This document shows, piece by piece, positions 24,054-38,000 of a stretch of DNA of 64,000 nucleotides. Position 1 is the first letter of the stretch. Every line of letters starts with the position of its first letter. The position numbers and the translations under genes were made by a program. The stretch is from NCBI GenBank assembly GCA_022749755.1, contig CM040444.1, positions 11,326,274 to 11,390,273 of the forward strand. The letters are read 5' to 3'. The notes beneath the pieces were generated by a model that worked only from the letters and a program-made list of their open reading frames with translations, was not told the origin of the DNA and searched no databases. Source of the stretch: Azadirachta indica. Its lineage: Eukaryota; Streptophyta; Magnoliopsida; Sapindales; Meliaceae.

Positions 24054-24894
24054 CACATTTATGGTAAAGGACATTTTAATTTCTAAAGTTTGGTCAATTA
24101 CCTTAACGAGTCTCACTAATTAAAAAAATATTCAAAAAAACTCCATTCCATTATTTTGCACCATTTGTTTGAATGAAAAATATAATTTTACTTTTATAAC
24201 CCTATTGAATATCTATGTGATTGTTTGACGTGAAAATATTGTTCATACCAGCATATTTGAATTTAAAATTTTACAATTGAGTTTAATATATTATTGACCA
24301 TCGTCATCGACTGTCATTAACCACTATTTAAAATAATCTTTTTGCCTTATCATATATATTATTAGAATCTTTGTTGAATATTCTATACAATGGTATTATT
24401 ACTATCATCGTTTGAACAACCATTCACCATATATCTAAGTTGAATTTTTTAATGCTAAAATTTCAATTCAGATCTATGACGAACGATTGCTCAAATGGTA
24501 ATAGTGATAATATCATCGCATAGAGTGTTTAATAATGAATCTAATGATATCTATGATAACCTAAATAGATGACGTTAGACGGTGGTCAATAGTGATTGGT
24601 GGTGGTCTTCAGTAGCAATAGTACTTCATTAAATCTAATTGTAAGTTATTCAATAGTATTAGAACACATGTTATAATGATGTGTATATATATTTACGAGT
24701 TGGATACCACTTTATAATATATCAATTTTTGCCACCAAATGATATTGAAAAAAGCATTTTATTTACTTTTCCATCTAAATAGACGAAACAAACTAACGAA
24801 TTGCTATTTTTTGGATATCTCTGTAACTAGTGAAACTTATCAAGTTAATTAGTCAAACTTTAGAGATTAAATTATCATTTATCTTACACATTTA
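24054..24894. mobile_element. 825-bp foldback MITE with exact 8-bp target duplication CACATTTA
   Basis: CACATTTA at 24054-24061 and again at 24887-24894 flank an element whose two halves are inverted copies. The left end TGGTAAAGGACATTTTAATT with TCTAAAGTTTGGTCAATTA matches the complement of the right end, TAAGATAAATGATAATTTAA with TCTCTAAAGTTTGACTAATTA. The inner arms at about 24362-24425 and 24480-24550 are also complementary (AATGGTATTATTACTATCAT against GATGATATTATCACTATTAC). No open frame is present. 8-bp duplications are typical of hAT-type transposition. A solo right-half relative lies at about 47660-47990. Confidence 0.8.
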
Positions 24895-25023
24895 CGATGA
24901 ATATATTAACAAAATTACAAAGAGTACTAATTAATAGATTTAGATACTTTTAAATGTTAAAATTTTATTTCACATACGCATTAATTATAATGCATTAATT
25001 ATATTTGTTAGATTTAATCTCAA

Positions 25024-25345
25024 CAAAAAAATACCCATCATTCCCCTAAGGTTTGAGATAACTATCTATTTTCCTCTAAGGTTTGACAAATGCCCATTAC
25101 CCCTTCTATTCATTTTTCTGCTAACATCCCCTTTATTTAAATTTTAAAATAATGGTTCAGTTTGGCGATTTAGGTATGATTCGGTTTGTTGGTTCAGATT
25201 TGGTTCAATTTGACAGTTTAAACTGGTTTAAATAAGGGCAAAATCGGAAGAAAAATAAATAAAGGGGGTAAGGGGTATTTTTTAAATTTTAAGGGGGAAG
25301 TGGGTAGTGACGCCAAACCTTAGGGGGGTAACAGGTATTTTTTCA
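25024..25345. mobile_element. Small MITE with AAAAAATACC... ends
   Basis: Left end AAAAAAATACCCATCATTCC with CCTAAGGTTTGA, and on the other strand of the right end AAAAAATACCTGTTACCCCC with CTAAGGTTTGG. The interior has GGTTCAGATTTGGTTCAATT text. About 320 bp, no coding capacity. It ends within about 20 bp of the GC-richer block at 25.36 kb. Confidence 0.6.
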
Positions 25346-25361
25346 ACCCAAAGTCAATAGG

Positions 25362-26055
25362 TGCGTTGCAAGCACATTCACTCGCTATGCCAATGGTTCT
25401 CTACTCCTGCTCCTACTTCGAATGATGGAACGATTCGAAAGGGACATACGCTTTTACTAAACCACTAACTAAGAGCTTGCCCTTGTTGACAGCTTTTTGC
25501 CTTCTTTAAGCGCGGAAAGCAGCCAAGCGCGGCAAGCCGCAGAGGAAGGGCCAGACGCAGCATAGCGACAACCCGGGAGCGGATTCCCCATCGGCAGGGG
25601 GACAGGAGACGGCCATCTCGAGGCACATCACGACCTACAGGCAAGACCGGCGAGACCAGGGAAGGCAACCCGATTGGGAGTCAGAGGATCCATAGTACCT
25701 GCAGCCTCCCGGACTTCATATTCATTATTTTTGAAAGCGGGGGGAAGGGATCTCTTTTCTGCAGCGGAAAAAAAACGGAGCAGATTTGACTCGGCAGAAC
25801 CTAACGATACATCCAATACCAATGATCTGTGCCTAGAATGCGTTGCTAGATCTCTGCTCTAGAAAGCTATACAGGCAACAACGAACGCGGTTTGACTCGG
25901 GGCTTCCCTTTCTTCACGACGAGGGAACCGCTTCCGCATCAGTCGACTATCCTTATAAGGACAGACAGATGTCCATCCTTTCTTTTTCGTTGGGACAGAC
26001 TTGCCTCCCTTTGTGAACCACCTTACTCTTGCTCACGTGCTTTGATAGACTATGA
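25362..26055. other. Probable nuclear insert of mitochondrial DNA (NUMT)
   Basis: A block with sharply higher GC content than anything around it, without a coding region of its own. Its texture (GCGCGGAAAGCAGCCAAGCG, GAAAGCGGGGGGAAGGGATC, TCTTTTCTGCAGCGG, GAAAGCTATACAGGCAAC) is like plant mitochondrial intergenic DNA as I know it; no search could be run. The right border lies between about 26030 and 26060, only 40-65 bp before the MAA3 start codon. The block holds a G-box core CACGTG at 26034-26039 and a TATA-like CCTTATAAGG at 25951-25960, so it may now serve as promoter or leader of MAA3. Alternative: a chance GC-rich repeat. Confidence 0.6.
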
Positions 26056-26095
26056 TTTCATATTAATTTTTTTGGTATTCTCACCATCTAGAAAT

Positions 26096-29000
26096 ATGGC
26101 TGTTGACAAAGACAAGCCTCAAGATGAAGCTTCAATATTCCGTTTCTGCAAAATCATTCTCAGTTGGGATTACTTTCGCCTGGTTAAAGAATGCCAAGTA
26201 TGCAAATCTGCTCATTATCTATGTTATGTTCTAATTTATTTAGTGTAAATAATGTTATGATTCTTCTGTGTTGTTTTTGGAATGCAGAAAAATGATAACG
26301 ATAGGAAAAAAGTTGATGGGGATAAATTGGGTTTGAGAGAAGTGAAGGATACTTATAAGGACGTTGATGATTATTTGGCTACTTTTGAGCCGCTTTTGTT
26401 TGAAGAAGTCAAAGCTCAAATCATTCAAAAGAAAGATGAGGAAGAAGGTGTTTCTCTTTTTAGCTTTTGCTTCATTCCTAAGAGCGGAAAATTAAAGAAG
26501 AAAATCAGTTAATTTAACTATTATGTTTTATGTCCTTTTAGTGTTTGTTGAGGGAAAATTGGGGCATTATTGTTTGGGATAGAATATTGTATCTATCATT
26601 TAGCAATTGTTTTTCCTGAGAGAATTTGTTTTCATTTCTATAAAATTGGACATTTTGATGTTGAGGGGATTTTTGAGTAAGTTTCTTTCAATTTTTTATT
26701 CGCAATAATTTTTGTTATTTCATTTTTTTTTTCTTTTGATCATGATTTGAGGTTTAGAATATGACTCAGAAACCTTTTTCTTTGGTAATTGCAGTCCAAG
26801 AATGGAAGCTCAGGTTGGTCATGGAGTGTAGTGAGGCTGATGAGTTTCACTTACCTGCCATTACTTATGAAGCTGATGAGGGGGAATCAATAGGACCAAA
26901 TGATCTTTTGCTTCTTTCAAAAGAGGAGGTAATTAGATCTACAGATTCTTTCAAATTTCTCTATCTTTTTTCCTTTGTTTTGCCTACATAATTATGAACT
27001 ATGATGAAAAATTATATAAGTTGTAAAAGTATTTTGTGTGTGTTAAGTAAATAATTATTAGGGTCTGTAAATTTGGTCCCAGCTTACTAATACACAACAA
27101 AGTAATAATATTGTGCATTGTGCATGTGTATTCCAAATAGAATTCAACCTAATGTGCTTTGTTTCTCTTTTTGTACTTTCTTCCCCTTTCTTCTCTAGTT
27201 CCTACTTCTTCTTGGTAGCATATTACTGTTAGAATAGTTAGCATGGCTTGTGGTCTTGACTGCTGAAAAGATTATTATTTGTTGCAGTTCAAAGAGGGTT
27301 CAAAATTTCCAACAACATATGCATTCGCACTAGTGGAGCATAGCCAAGCAAATCTTCTAAGACTTAGAATGTATTTAGCTGGAGAGGTAATGCAAATCAA
27401 CAAAGACGCTGTTAAATCTCAAAGGCTGGTGAATATGCATTCTCTTATCACTTCTTCTCTCAGTGCAATAGAGAAACGCTTATTCAGTCTAAAAGTAAGT
27501 TGTTTCTCAACAATGAAATGTTTTTTGAGATCATTTGTTTTCTATAGTATCTTTCCTTTAGCTGTAGATACTAATTTCTGGTGAATTAGGATGTAATATT
27601 GTAGAATCACATGGTAGTCACTTGGCAAAGCATGTGTAGGTAAAGAAATTTTTATGTTAGATTTTTTTGGTGAATAGGTTTAATTGAAATGATTCTAGCA
27701 CTGCAAAGTTTTTGTAACCAAAACATATACAAGTTCTAATCATGTTTTTTAACATTTATCCCCAAGTTTTTGTGGCATAGGACTTACAACTTCTCTTTTT
27801 TGTCATTTATTTTTTTTTTTTATTCACCATGTTAGTGACAATGTACCTTGTAAAATCCCAAACTTTTAAGATAATCATGTTTCATATTTTGAAAATAACC
27901 AACAAAGAAATGTGATTTCATGTATCTGTTGTTGATAAACTGAGAGTTAAGACTTTTGGACCATCTGGCAGGAAATGAAAAGTATTAGAAATGTGTAGCT
28001 GACCAATCTCCATTCAGATTCTTATTCGTAGTATGTCTTTCCAAATTTTCCTCCTTACTCTTCCGCTCTTTCTCCTGATCATTTGTTAGTTCTTTCTACC
28101 ATATTGAGAACAAGATCAAAGTAAAGCCTTTGACTTGCCCCAACCTCTTTTTTCCCCTCTTCTAGAAATCTTTAACCTTTCTTAGATAAATGGGTCCTGA
28201 ATTAGGAACTAATGTCTGGCCCAGAACCTCAATAGTTAGGAATCTTGTGGTATAATATGCCAAGTAGGTATTCTAACCCCTAACCTCATGGTCACAAACC
28301 AAAAGGGTCTTCTTAATCACTCTCCAAATCTTAGAGGTTAAGAAAAAAAATGGTAGTGGATAATGTAAGTTCTTCAAACACTAATATTATGTGCTTAGAT
28401 TTGTACCATTTGCAAATTCTGTTGTATACAGTAACATACTTCAACAACAGAGATGAGAGACCCTTTGAACTTTCAAAGTTAACCGAGTCCTAAATTGGGA
28501 ACTATTGGCAGAGCTAGAACCTTGGTAGTTGAGCAAACTTGTGGGTCAATATTGCAAGGGCTCAATCCCTTAAACCTCCTGGTCGCAAACCCAGGGTCTA
28601 ACCGTTCTATCCAAGCCTTGGGGTTGAGAAAAGAAAAAGGAGCAATTGATGATGTACTTTCTCTTTTGGGTATGTTACATGCATAGCTTTACACCACAGG
28701 CAAATTCTGTTGTATATAGTGACATGCTTTCAGCAACCCAAATAATGTGTCAGGGGTGGGGGTTTAAACTTCGAAGTTGCTTTAAAGTTAGAAGGTTGAA
28801 TGGGTATGAGAACCAAGAAATTCTTTAGCAATCAATTAGAAAATGCTAAAATTACTTTTCGTCCTTTGACAGGATATGGACATTACATGATCAAGCCAGC
28901 TATTTTGTTTTAGGTATGACAGCATAATTTTCTGGAAGTACCTGTCAATGATATCTGTTTACTTACAGTTTGTATAAAAGTTAGGGAATCTTAACAAATC

Positions 29001-32000
29001 TGTAGTTTACTATGTAGGTCTTGCAATGATTAAATCTAGTATGACTAGATCATTAGTGCTCTTATCATATGATGTTGAGTAGAAACTACAATGGTAGGGA
29101 GAGTTCCAACCTTTTTGGTGGAACTATAATTTTCTGACTGTTTCAAAACAATCAAAGTCATTATTATTTAATCAAATCCTTAAGAACCATAGCCACATAT
29201 CTTATTATTTTATAGCGAATATTAAGCTTGTTGCTTGCATCTCTTGGTAAATTTGGTAAATGAGTTACGAAGAGATTTACTTTTTTTTTTTTTCAATTAA
29301 TCTAGTTTAATTATGAATTTTTCAGTCTATTTAATGCTACTAGTCATTGTAAGACATTCAAATATTTTGTTATTTGTTTTTTGAAAATTTTCTAACTCTT
29401 GCTTTTGTTATTTGATGTCACCTTCTGGTGTGTTAATCTCCCCATTTTGTGCATAATTGAACTTGATTTTAAAACATATTTGTGAGAAAGGGAAATACAT
29501 CAATATTAGTATCTTATGATGTTGGTAAAGAATATTAAGAGTTGATGAGATGAAGAGGGAGAAGAGTGTGGAAGTTGGGTAACTATTCTCTAAGTCATAT
29601 TTGCTTTCTCATCCACCAAAATAATTTGTACCCATGACAGAGAAATTTCAAGAAAACATATCCCTTGTTTCTAATGTTTATTGTATTTGGTTTAGCTGTC
29701 TTCTTTCCTTTTTCTGTCACAGGCTGGTCCTATTTAGTGTAATGCTTGTTTGCCTTTTGTGGATAGATTCCCTGTTTTGGGTTTTGGGTGTCTCCAGAGA
29801 TTGTGAAGGACTGTTGGAGACTGACTGGTGTTTACAGAAGTGTTTTTGTATGAAGCTATGAGCTAATACCACTTAAGTGTATGACATGGAGGAGAAATAG
29901 GAGGGGGAGAAAAAATGTAATGGAAGGGTGGAAAACCAGAGAGAACTGGGAAGGAATCTGATATCTTTATATGGTCAATTTCTGGCTAAAAACTAAAAAT
30001 AAAGCCTATGTATAGTGGACCAAAAACCGTACTAGAAAAGGGATATTCATTAACATGAAATATATCATAGTAATTTGTCTTAAACTTGTAAAAGAAAATC
30101 TATTCAACATTAAGAAAAAAAAATAAAATCACTCTTAAATAAATACTAAGTTTTGCTTAGGTCTCTATGATGATCTGCATCTGCAGTTCTTTCTTGTAAT
30201 ATAACTTTCATAGTTGCCTATATGGGACAAAAAATAATTCTGGCCCCTCAAGGAATGCAATATTGATGCAGATTTGCAGCTTATCAACTATTATCCGTGA
30301 ATATATTGCTCTACGGTCAGTTGGCTCTCTCCCTTTCAAGGATTTGATATTAACAGCTACAGATAAAAATTCTAGTTCTCAAGACCAGGGTTGGAAAATT
30401 CCTGGACTTCTACATGACTATATTAAAGAAAATCACAATGTTTCTCAACTGGAAGCAATATATGTAAGCTCCCTCTTGAATTATGATTCTATTTAAATTC
30501 CAGATTTACATACTAGTTTCCCGTCCCCTCTTACTTTATTTCTTTATGAGCTACTTTTACTAGTCTTAAGAACATATTGTTTGTTGCAGGAAGGTCTATC
30601 GCGTAAACCCTTTGTATTGATACAGGTTTGGCTTAGGTCATCTTCATTTTCTTCTCTATGTGTAATTTGACTAGCTCTTTTTTTCATCTTATGGTAACTA
30701 CTAGTTGAAACATTGTCAGTTATTCTGGTTCCAGATAAATAGAACTGCTCTTAATCTTAGTTACTTGACATGTGAAGTTGTCTGAGAATCCATGTAATTA
30801 GAACTGGACACATATGCAGAGTATTGAATCCTAAAATGTCAGCTACTTATGGAGTTATTCTTGTTTGTTACAAGGAAAAGAAAAGCGTTCCTAGTTAGAC
30901 ATTTGTTATTTCTTTTTTCTTTTTTTTTTCCTTTGTTTAAAATTGTTTGTTACATGATGTTTACTTGTAAGGACTGACACTATCTAGATACTTCAGCTTT
31001 AACTAAAGATACAAAAGATTTCAAGAATTCAGCTGTGATTTGATGCCTTACCATATTCATGTCAGCAACATCTGATACATGAACAAGCTATACTTGTAAC
31101 ACGAGTATCTAAGTCACGAACATATTCGCTGTTTGCCTGGATCTTGCCTGTATTAAGCTAAATTATGTTTAAGGACATGGGATCTAACAATGCCTGAACA
31201 ATATATTTGTAATTTAATATATTTAAAGGGAGCTTACGTGATCTTAGACCTTTCTTGCTCTTTTGTTTTTTATATTAAATGGTATACTTGGTAAAAGAGT
31301 CAGGTACGGTTTGGACTTGTTATCAAGACAATTTGTTTCTGTAGGGAACTATACAACCTAGGGCAATTACACTTTGGTGTGATTAGAAAAATTAAATAAA
31401 GAAGCATGAACGGATATAATTTTGTGCAAGTGCACGAGGAAAATAGTGAACCCAACAAAAGCTGTAAAATAAAGAGTTTCTTTTATTTATATTTTTTTGT
31501 TTGATTATGGATCAAGTATATTAATTATGGAGATGCATGCATGCCTTTCATCCAGGGGCCACCAGGAACAGGAAAAACACAGACCATCCTTGGACTTCTT
31601 AGTGCTATCTTGCACGCAACTCCAGCTAGAGTTTACTCCAAGTATGGATTTCAGTTTTCGGATTTCAAAATGGGGTTGTGCAATTGCATTTATTCTCTAA
31701 CAGTTTTTCATCCCTCTTTTTACATATGTGTGTGGTTCTTTCCATGTAGGGGTGGATTGCGTGAAATAAAGCGAGGGCCAGAACTCCCCATGCATGAAAA
31801 GTAAGTGATAACTGCTGACTCACGTCTTCTGTTTCAAAGATGTTAATTACAGCTTGCCCTTTGCTGCAACTGCTCAAATGATTTTTTATTGTTAGTTTCA
31901 AAATGTTGTTTCTTTAAGCATGCTTTCTAACTTCCTTTTTCTATCTTTTCTTTCTAATGTCAGAAGATTCTAGTAACTGTTTAATGTCATATTTAGAGGC

Positions 32001-35000
32001 CATATTTTTTTATGAATAAAAATTATAATTAAGTATGTTCATTTAAATGTTTCATGAAAATAATTCATGCAAATTAACTTGGTCTTTTTCACTTTCTATG
32101 TGGGAAAGTGAAGAACGTCATTTTGGTCTTCTCAACATGTTAGGACTTTTGTCTGTCACTTTCCTCTTTTTAACTATCTACCAAATGGTTTCTCTATTTC
32201 ATTTTTGTTTAACACTTAACTCCAAAGACCATTTTTATTTTCAAAAGTAAATTCAAGCAACAACATTGAGGGAACAGTACCAGATGCACCCTAAATTTGT
32301 TGAATTCCTTTAAAGCTAATGCTATTACAAGTCCTATTAAAAAAAATGTTACTTGGATGAGAGTGCAGTCCAAAATTTCATATACTTCAGGAAAAAAAAA
32401 GTTGTTTCTGATATGATGTATGAAGTTTATTGGATCGTATCAGTGAATCTGCCTGGGATTTGCCGTCTCTATTACACCAACAGGGTCCATATCAGGTTGG
32501 GTAAAAGCATTTGCTTGTTCTCCTAGAATTTGAATAAGAGATTTTAGGACCAGCGCTTTTGCAAATTGACGGAGGAGAGAATGTGAGAGGTGGTGCTTAT
32601 GCCCTAGATATCCTAGGTTTGACTCCCTCAGTGTATCGATGCACATGGTTTTTAGGTAATTCTATGCATACATACATTATAATGGTTACTAATTTTGTAT
32701 TATCAAAATGTCATTCAAGTGGGTGGTGCTTTGGAAAATCTTGAATTGTTTTAGTTGCTAATTGGAGAGGATTGGAGATAGTTTAGTGGATACCTAACAC
32801 AGAAATAGAGGATGACAAGGCTTTTTAGAGAGAAGAGTTAAATGTACAAATTATCTCGGGAAAAAGGGATAGGAAAGGTTTTCAGGGAGAAGAGTAAAAA
32901 ATGCATGATCCTGAAATCCTTCGACTTGGGGCAATTGAACAATTCGGTAATAAACAATAAGATCTTTCTATAATTGAGAGAATTGTGTTATTTGAAATTT
33001 TCAGAAAAGGGTTGTTTTTAGTTATCTTTCTTTCAAATAATCAAACATCATATATATAACCTATTGACGTTGGTTCACGTTTAGTGTTTTAACATGGAAA
33101 AGCATATTTTAAGCCCATGGTTAGATGTCTTATATCAATCTCAATGGTCAAATTGTCCACATCCAAACTCAAGTGTATGTGTTTCTCATAGTGGAAAATC
33201 TAGTATGTGTAGGATTATGTATTAGGTCTATGCAAGAAGAGAATTCATGAGTATCTGGAACTTTTAAACCAATGAGACCAATTTAGGGAGACATATATTG
33301 CCATCTTTATTTTTTCCATGCATATGATAGAATTGGATATTGTTATATTATTCATTGTGCTTACTGAATTGTAATGTCTAAATGTTTCACAGATTTATGC
33401 ATTGGGGACGGGCATCCCCGTGGTTAGTTGGTGCCAATCCTAGAGATAATATTATGCCTATTGATGGTGATGATGGTTTTTTTCCCACCACTGGAAATGA
33501 GTTGGTATGTTAAATCTACATTGAATTACTTAGGTGACAAAGAATCTTATGTGCTAAACTAAATTAATGTGCAGAAACCAGAGGTAGTTAATTCCAGTCG
33601 TAAATATCGCATAAGAGTGTTGGTATGTGCCCCATCAAACTCAGCGCTTGATGAGATTGTGTTACGCCTCTTAAACACTGGTACAAGTTTCTCTAATGGT
33701 CATGCTTCCTTTTTCATGATTTGGCTGTTTTTGTTCCATGATACCAACCTAGATGTAGTTTGATATTTTTGTCGGTATTTTCATTTTTAGTGCACTATTC
33801 TCTCATAATCTTTTTCATTTTGGGGGATTTAAGTTCAAGAGAAAAAAGAGATAAATAATGAAGAAATTCAGGGTAATGTTGGGGCATAATATAATTGGCA
33901 ATTTGCCTAATTTATTGCCATGACCATTTCAATGAATGAGGAAAGAGATTTTTTTTTTTCCTCCAGTTGTTTTCCTAGAGCATTAAAATTAGTGCAAATG
34001 ACAAGATGGACCAGGAATGGCGAAAACCTTGATATGTTATTTCAATAATAAATTTCGTTGGCATTCATTTGTTTAATATCTAGGATGTAGTCATTTGCTT
34101 CTTGGTTGATGCCGTATCTTTGGTTTAATCATATTCTTTTTTCTTTTTCTCAGGGGTTCGTGATGAAAATGTCCGCTCATATACTCCTAAACTTGTGCGG
34201 ATTGGTCTTAAAGCACATCATTCTGTCAATTCTGTCGCTATGGATCACCTTGTAAGTATCTGGCATTATTCAAACAAACATTGCATTTTACTACTGTTGT
34301 CTTCTTGTTGGCTTCTTTGATAGTTTTGCTGGCTTTGTTATATTACTATTCTCTTTCTCATTGTGGTTTTAATTTTATCATCACCATGATTTTTCATTTG
34401 TAAAGAAAGGAGTAAAAAGCAACAAAACAGGTGGCTGTTATTTGTCAAACAAGACCTGGTGTCACTTTTTGCAATGCAAATCATCTTTTAACAACATGAT
34501 TTGGATTTGTGCATCAAAACATGTAGTTCTTTTGATTAATAAGCAATCTCTAAGTGATAAGGTATTTCCAACTTCCAAGAATGAGTTTTTTGGTAATAAT
34601 AGTAGACTGTGCACTATCTTGCAAGAATCAATTTGCCTAAAATCTGAGTCTAGTCTCTCTGTGATGGTTAGCATCAAATCCATATCCAAAGTAAAAGTTT
34701 TCGCCTGGCTAGAAGTTTCAACGCTGGTGGATTATAATATAAGTTAAATTCAACTGCTATCACAGTTGTTACATGATCTGCAAATCCCTTCATAGTTTGG
34801 ATTGCTATATTTAGAAACACCCAAACTGAGTCTAAAAGATGAAGATTGCAGTGTTTCTGTTGCAATGTAGATAAAATATGAGGAGATGCTTTATGTCCTT
34901 TAAATTTGAATTAATGGGTGAATTGGAAAGATGGCTTGTTATATTGAAAAATAAGGTCAATGTTTGAAGTTAATAAAATATAAAGATGTAAACCAACAGC

Positions 35001-38000
35001 ATCTGCAGGTCAGGAAACAAACATGAGGTCAGTTCTGGTTGATAGATAAACTGACCATCTGACTGTAGTACATCAAATGGCTCTTATTAATTCATCAATA
35101 TTGAATATAGATATCCTTTTGCAGGTGGAACAGAAACGTGATGACTCTGCATCAGATAAACAGAAACAAGGAGCCACTAAAAAGGATAGAGATAGTATTC
35201 GTTCTGCAATTCTGAACGAGGCCGTAATTGTATGTAACTTTAATCTAGTGTCAAAAAAATTCATATTCAACATAGCTTAATCTTCCTTTTTAATTTTTTG
35301 TAATATTGGCAGGTCTGTTCTACCCTTAGCTTCAGTGGTTCGGCACTTCTCAGTAAATTAAGTCATGGTTTTGATGTTGTAATAATAGATGAAGCTGCCC
35401 AAGCTGTAAGTGCCTCTAATCTCACTGAATCTTATTGATCCATATGCAATTTATATTTGAGTGTGTATATCTTAAAGTCTACAAAACTCTTTATAGTTCA
35501 TTGAAAGATAGAGGTGGTCTTTTTCTATCAAAACTAAACACGAAAGAACCAAGGTCTTTCTTCTGTCATGCTTATTGCTATAATAATGTGTTCATTTGAG
35601 TCTCTTTTTACATTGGTCATGAATATTATTTTCACTTAAATTTGATATATGTTTTCTGGGCCTAGGATTTACCGTTCTGGTGATAATGGGTGGATTTCCT
35701 TGTGGTGCCTTCTCTCTTTTGTTTTTTCCTGTCATTTTTTAGTTAAAACATTCTCTATCTACTAATAGCATGTACATAGTCAGGTGCTTTTATATTTTCT
35801 CAGGGTGCAACATGGAAAGCATACATTTATTTTCTTTTTTTTTAGAGCTCCAAAATTGTATGTTTCTCAGTGTCATCGTCTTGCATTGTCAGGTGGAACC
35901 TGCAACTCTTGTTCCATTGGCCACTGGATGCAAACAAGTATTTCTGGTATATTTCTGATGATAATTCTTGCATGATATTACCCAATCATCACTTGTGTAC
36001 TTTACTCGTTATCTTGTAAAATATGGGACTCCATCATCTGAATCACCATTGAAAGCATTTCTCCTTTTATGGATTAGGTGTATCCTGGTGTTGGTATATA
36101 CATTGATGATGGGATATAGATTATGCTTCTGTGAGTTCCACGGTTGTGAAAGAAGGGGAAAAGGGAATGGGTACATGCAATGGCCTGTGTTAATTGTTAA
36201 ACTCAGTCACAGATCTAGTACTGTATGTGCCATAGGTCATTCTGCTTTAGATTATGATTAATTATGTCGTCTTTTTTTTTTAAATAAAATTTAATTCAGG
36301 TTGGTGATCCAGTTCAACTGCCAGCCACTGTTATTTCTCCTGTTGCTGAGAACCTGGGGTAACATGCTATTCTCTGATGTAATTACTTTACTGATTCTAG
36401 ATAGTTTTTGCAACACAACTAGTTTTGTCTCATGTTTCTTAAATTGAAGATATGGCACGAGTTTGTTCAAGAGACTTCAAAGGGCTGGTTATCCAGTGCA
36501 AATGCTCAAAACCCAATACAGAATGCATCCAGAGGTTAGATCAGAAATTCCTGACACAACTTTCTAAAGATATATTCTCATTGTTAAGAAACCTTACTAA
36601 ATTATTGACTAATTTGAGAAAATCACTATTGACAATCTGAGGATGTCAATAGGCATATACTTGATTTCTGGACTAAGCAGACCATATTTACTGGGTGGAG
36701 TTAATTCTTTTAGGTCATAATTAATGATGGAATAGCTTAGACTTTGGAAGGTGATCTAAGCCTTTTTTTTTTTTTTTTTTTGTAGGATCATAACCTTCTA
36801 CAAGGGTTTTATATAAGCAAATTCAAAATCTATAACCTGTTCCTTCAGTTTTTCATGTCTCTATGATAATAGAACGAGCGAGGCTAGTTTAGTATTATTT
36901 TTATTGTGCTTGTTTTATTTGAATTAGGTATTATTTTCTTGTTAGAGTAGTTTTTGTTTTATTTATTTTAGTTATTTTGATTTTCCTTATTCCCATTGTA
37001 ATAGGATTTTGTTCCCTTATATAGTGGACATAACCCTAAACAAGGGAGTAAAGAATTCCACTTCCACTAATAAAATAGAAATCCGATTCTAACATGAATA
37101 AGAAAATTAAAATAACAAAAATATGACTTCACAAGAAAATAATACCCAATTCAAATGAACTACGGACAATAACAAAGATGCTAAAACAAGCCTAGCTCGT
37201 GCTACATCACTCTTGTTTCCTTTCATTTGATTTTCTTGGTTTCCACTCATCGATTAGTTTCTTAACTGTGGGATATGACAGGGATAGTGATGATTTGATA
37301 TTTTTCAATATGGTTTGAACTTTACTCTCATCATCTTCTGTTCTGAAACATATTTTTGCAATAGATTTCTAACCTCTTTTCATTAAGATTTGAGACATTC
37401 CAAACTCTACCAAGTCTCACGCTCCATAACAACTATCCGTAGTCTTTTTTTGACTCGTCAAAATATGTTTATCAAACAGATAAGAAGCTTTCCTTCAAGG
37501 GAATTCTATGATGAGGCATTGGAAGATGGGGCTGATGTCGAAGATTATACAACTCGTGAATGGCACAAGTACCGCTGCTTTGGACCATTTTGCTTCTTTG
37601 ATGTGCATGAAGGGAAAGAATCCCAGCCTTCTAATAGTGGATCTTGGGTAAATATGGACGAAGTTGAATTTGTGCTCCTCCTCTATCATAAATTAGTGAG
37701 TATGTATCCAGAGCTAAAGTCAAGTTCCCAGATGGCAATTATATCCCCTTATAGACATCAAGTCAAGCAATTCCAAGAACGATTTAAGGAAACTTTTGGG
37801 GTGGAGTCAAAGAAAGTAGTGGATATAACTACTGTTGATGGCTGCCAGGTTTGGCTCTCTTCTTTATAAAACCAGTTCCTCCAACTCCCTTTACTCCTAT
37901 GAAATGTATTTCTAACTTCACCATTTGCTTTGTGCAAACTGATGATCATGTTTCTTTATATAAATTGTGTGTCCATGTGTTTTTGAGAGAGCAGGAGAGA

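Noticed and set aside
25465..25862. Short open frames in the GC-rich block
   Set aside because: Overlapping frames on both strands with no known protein; expected by chance in GC-richer DNA.
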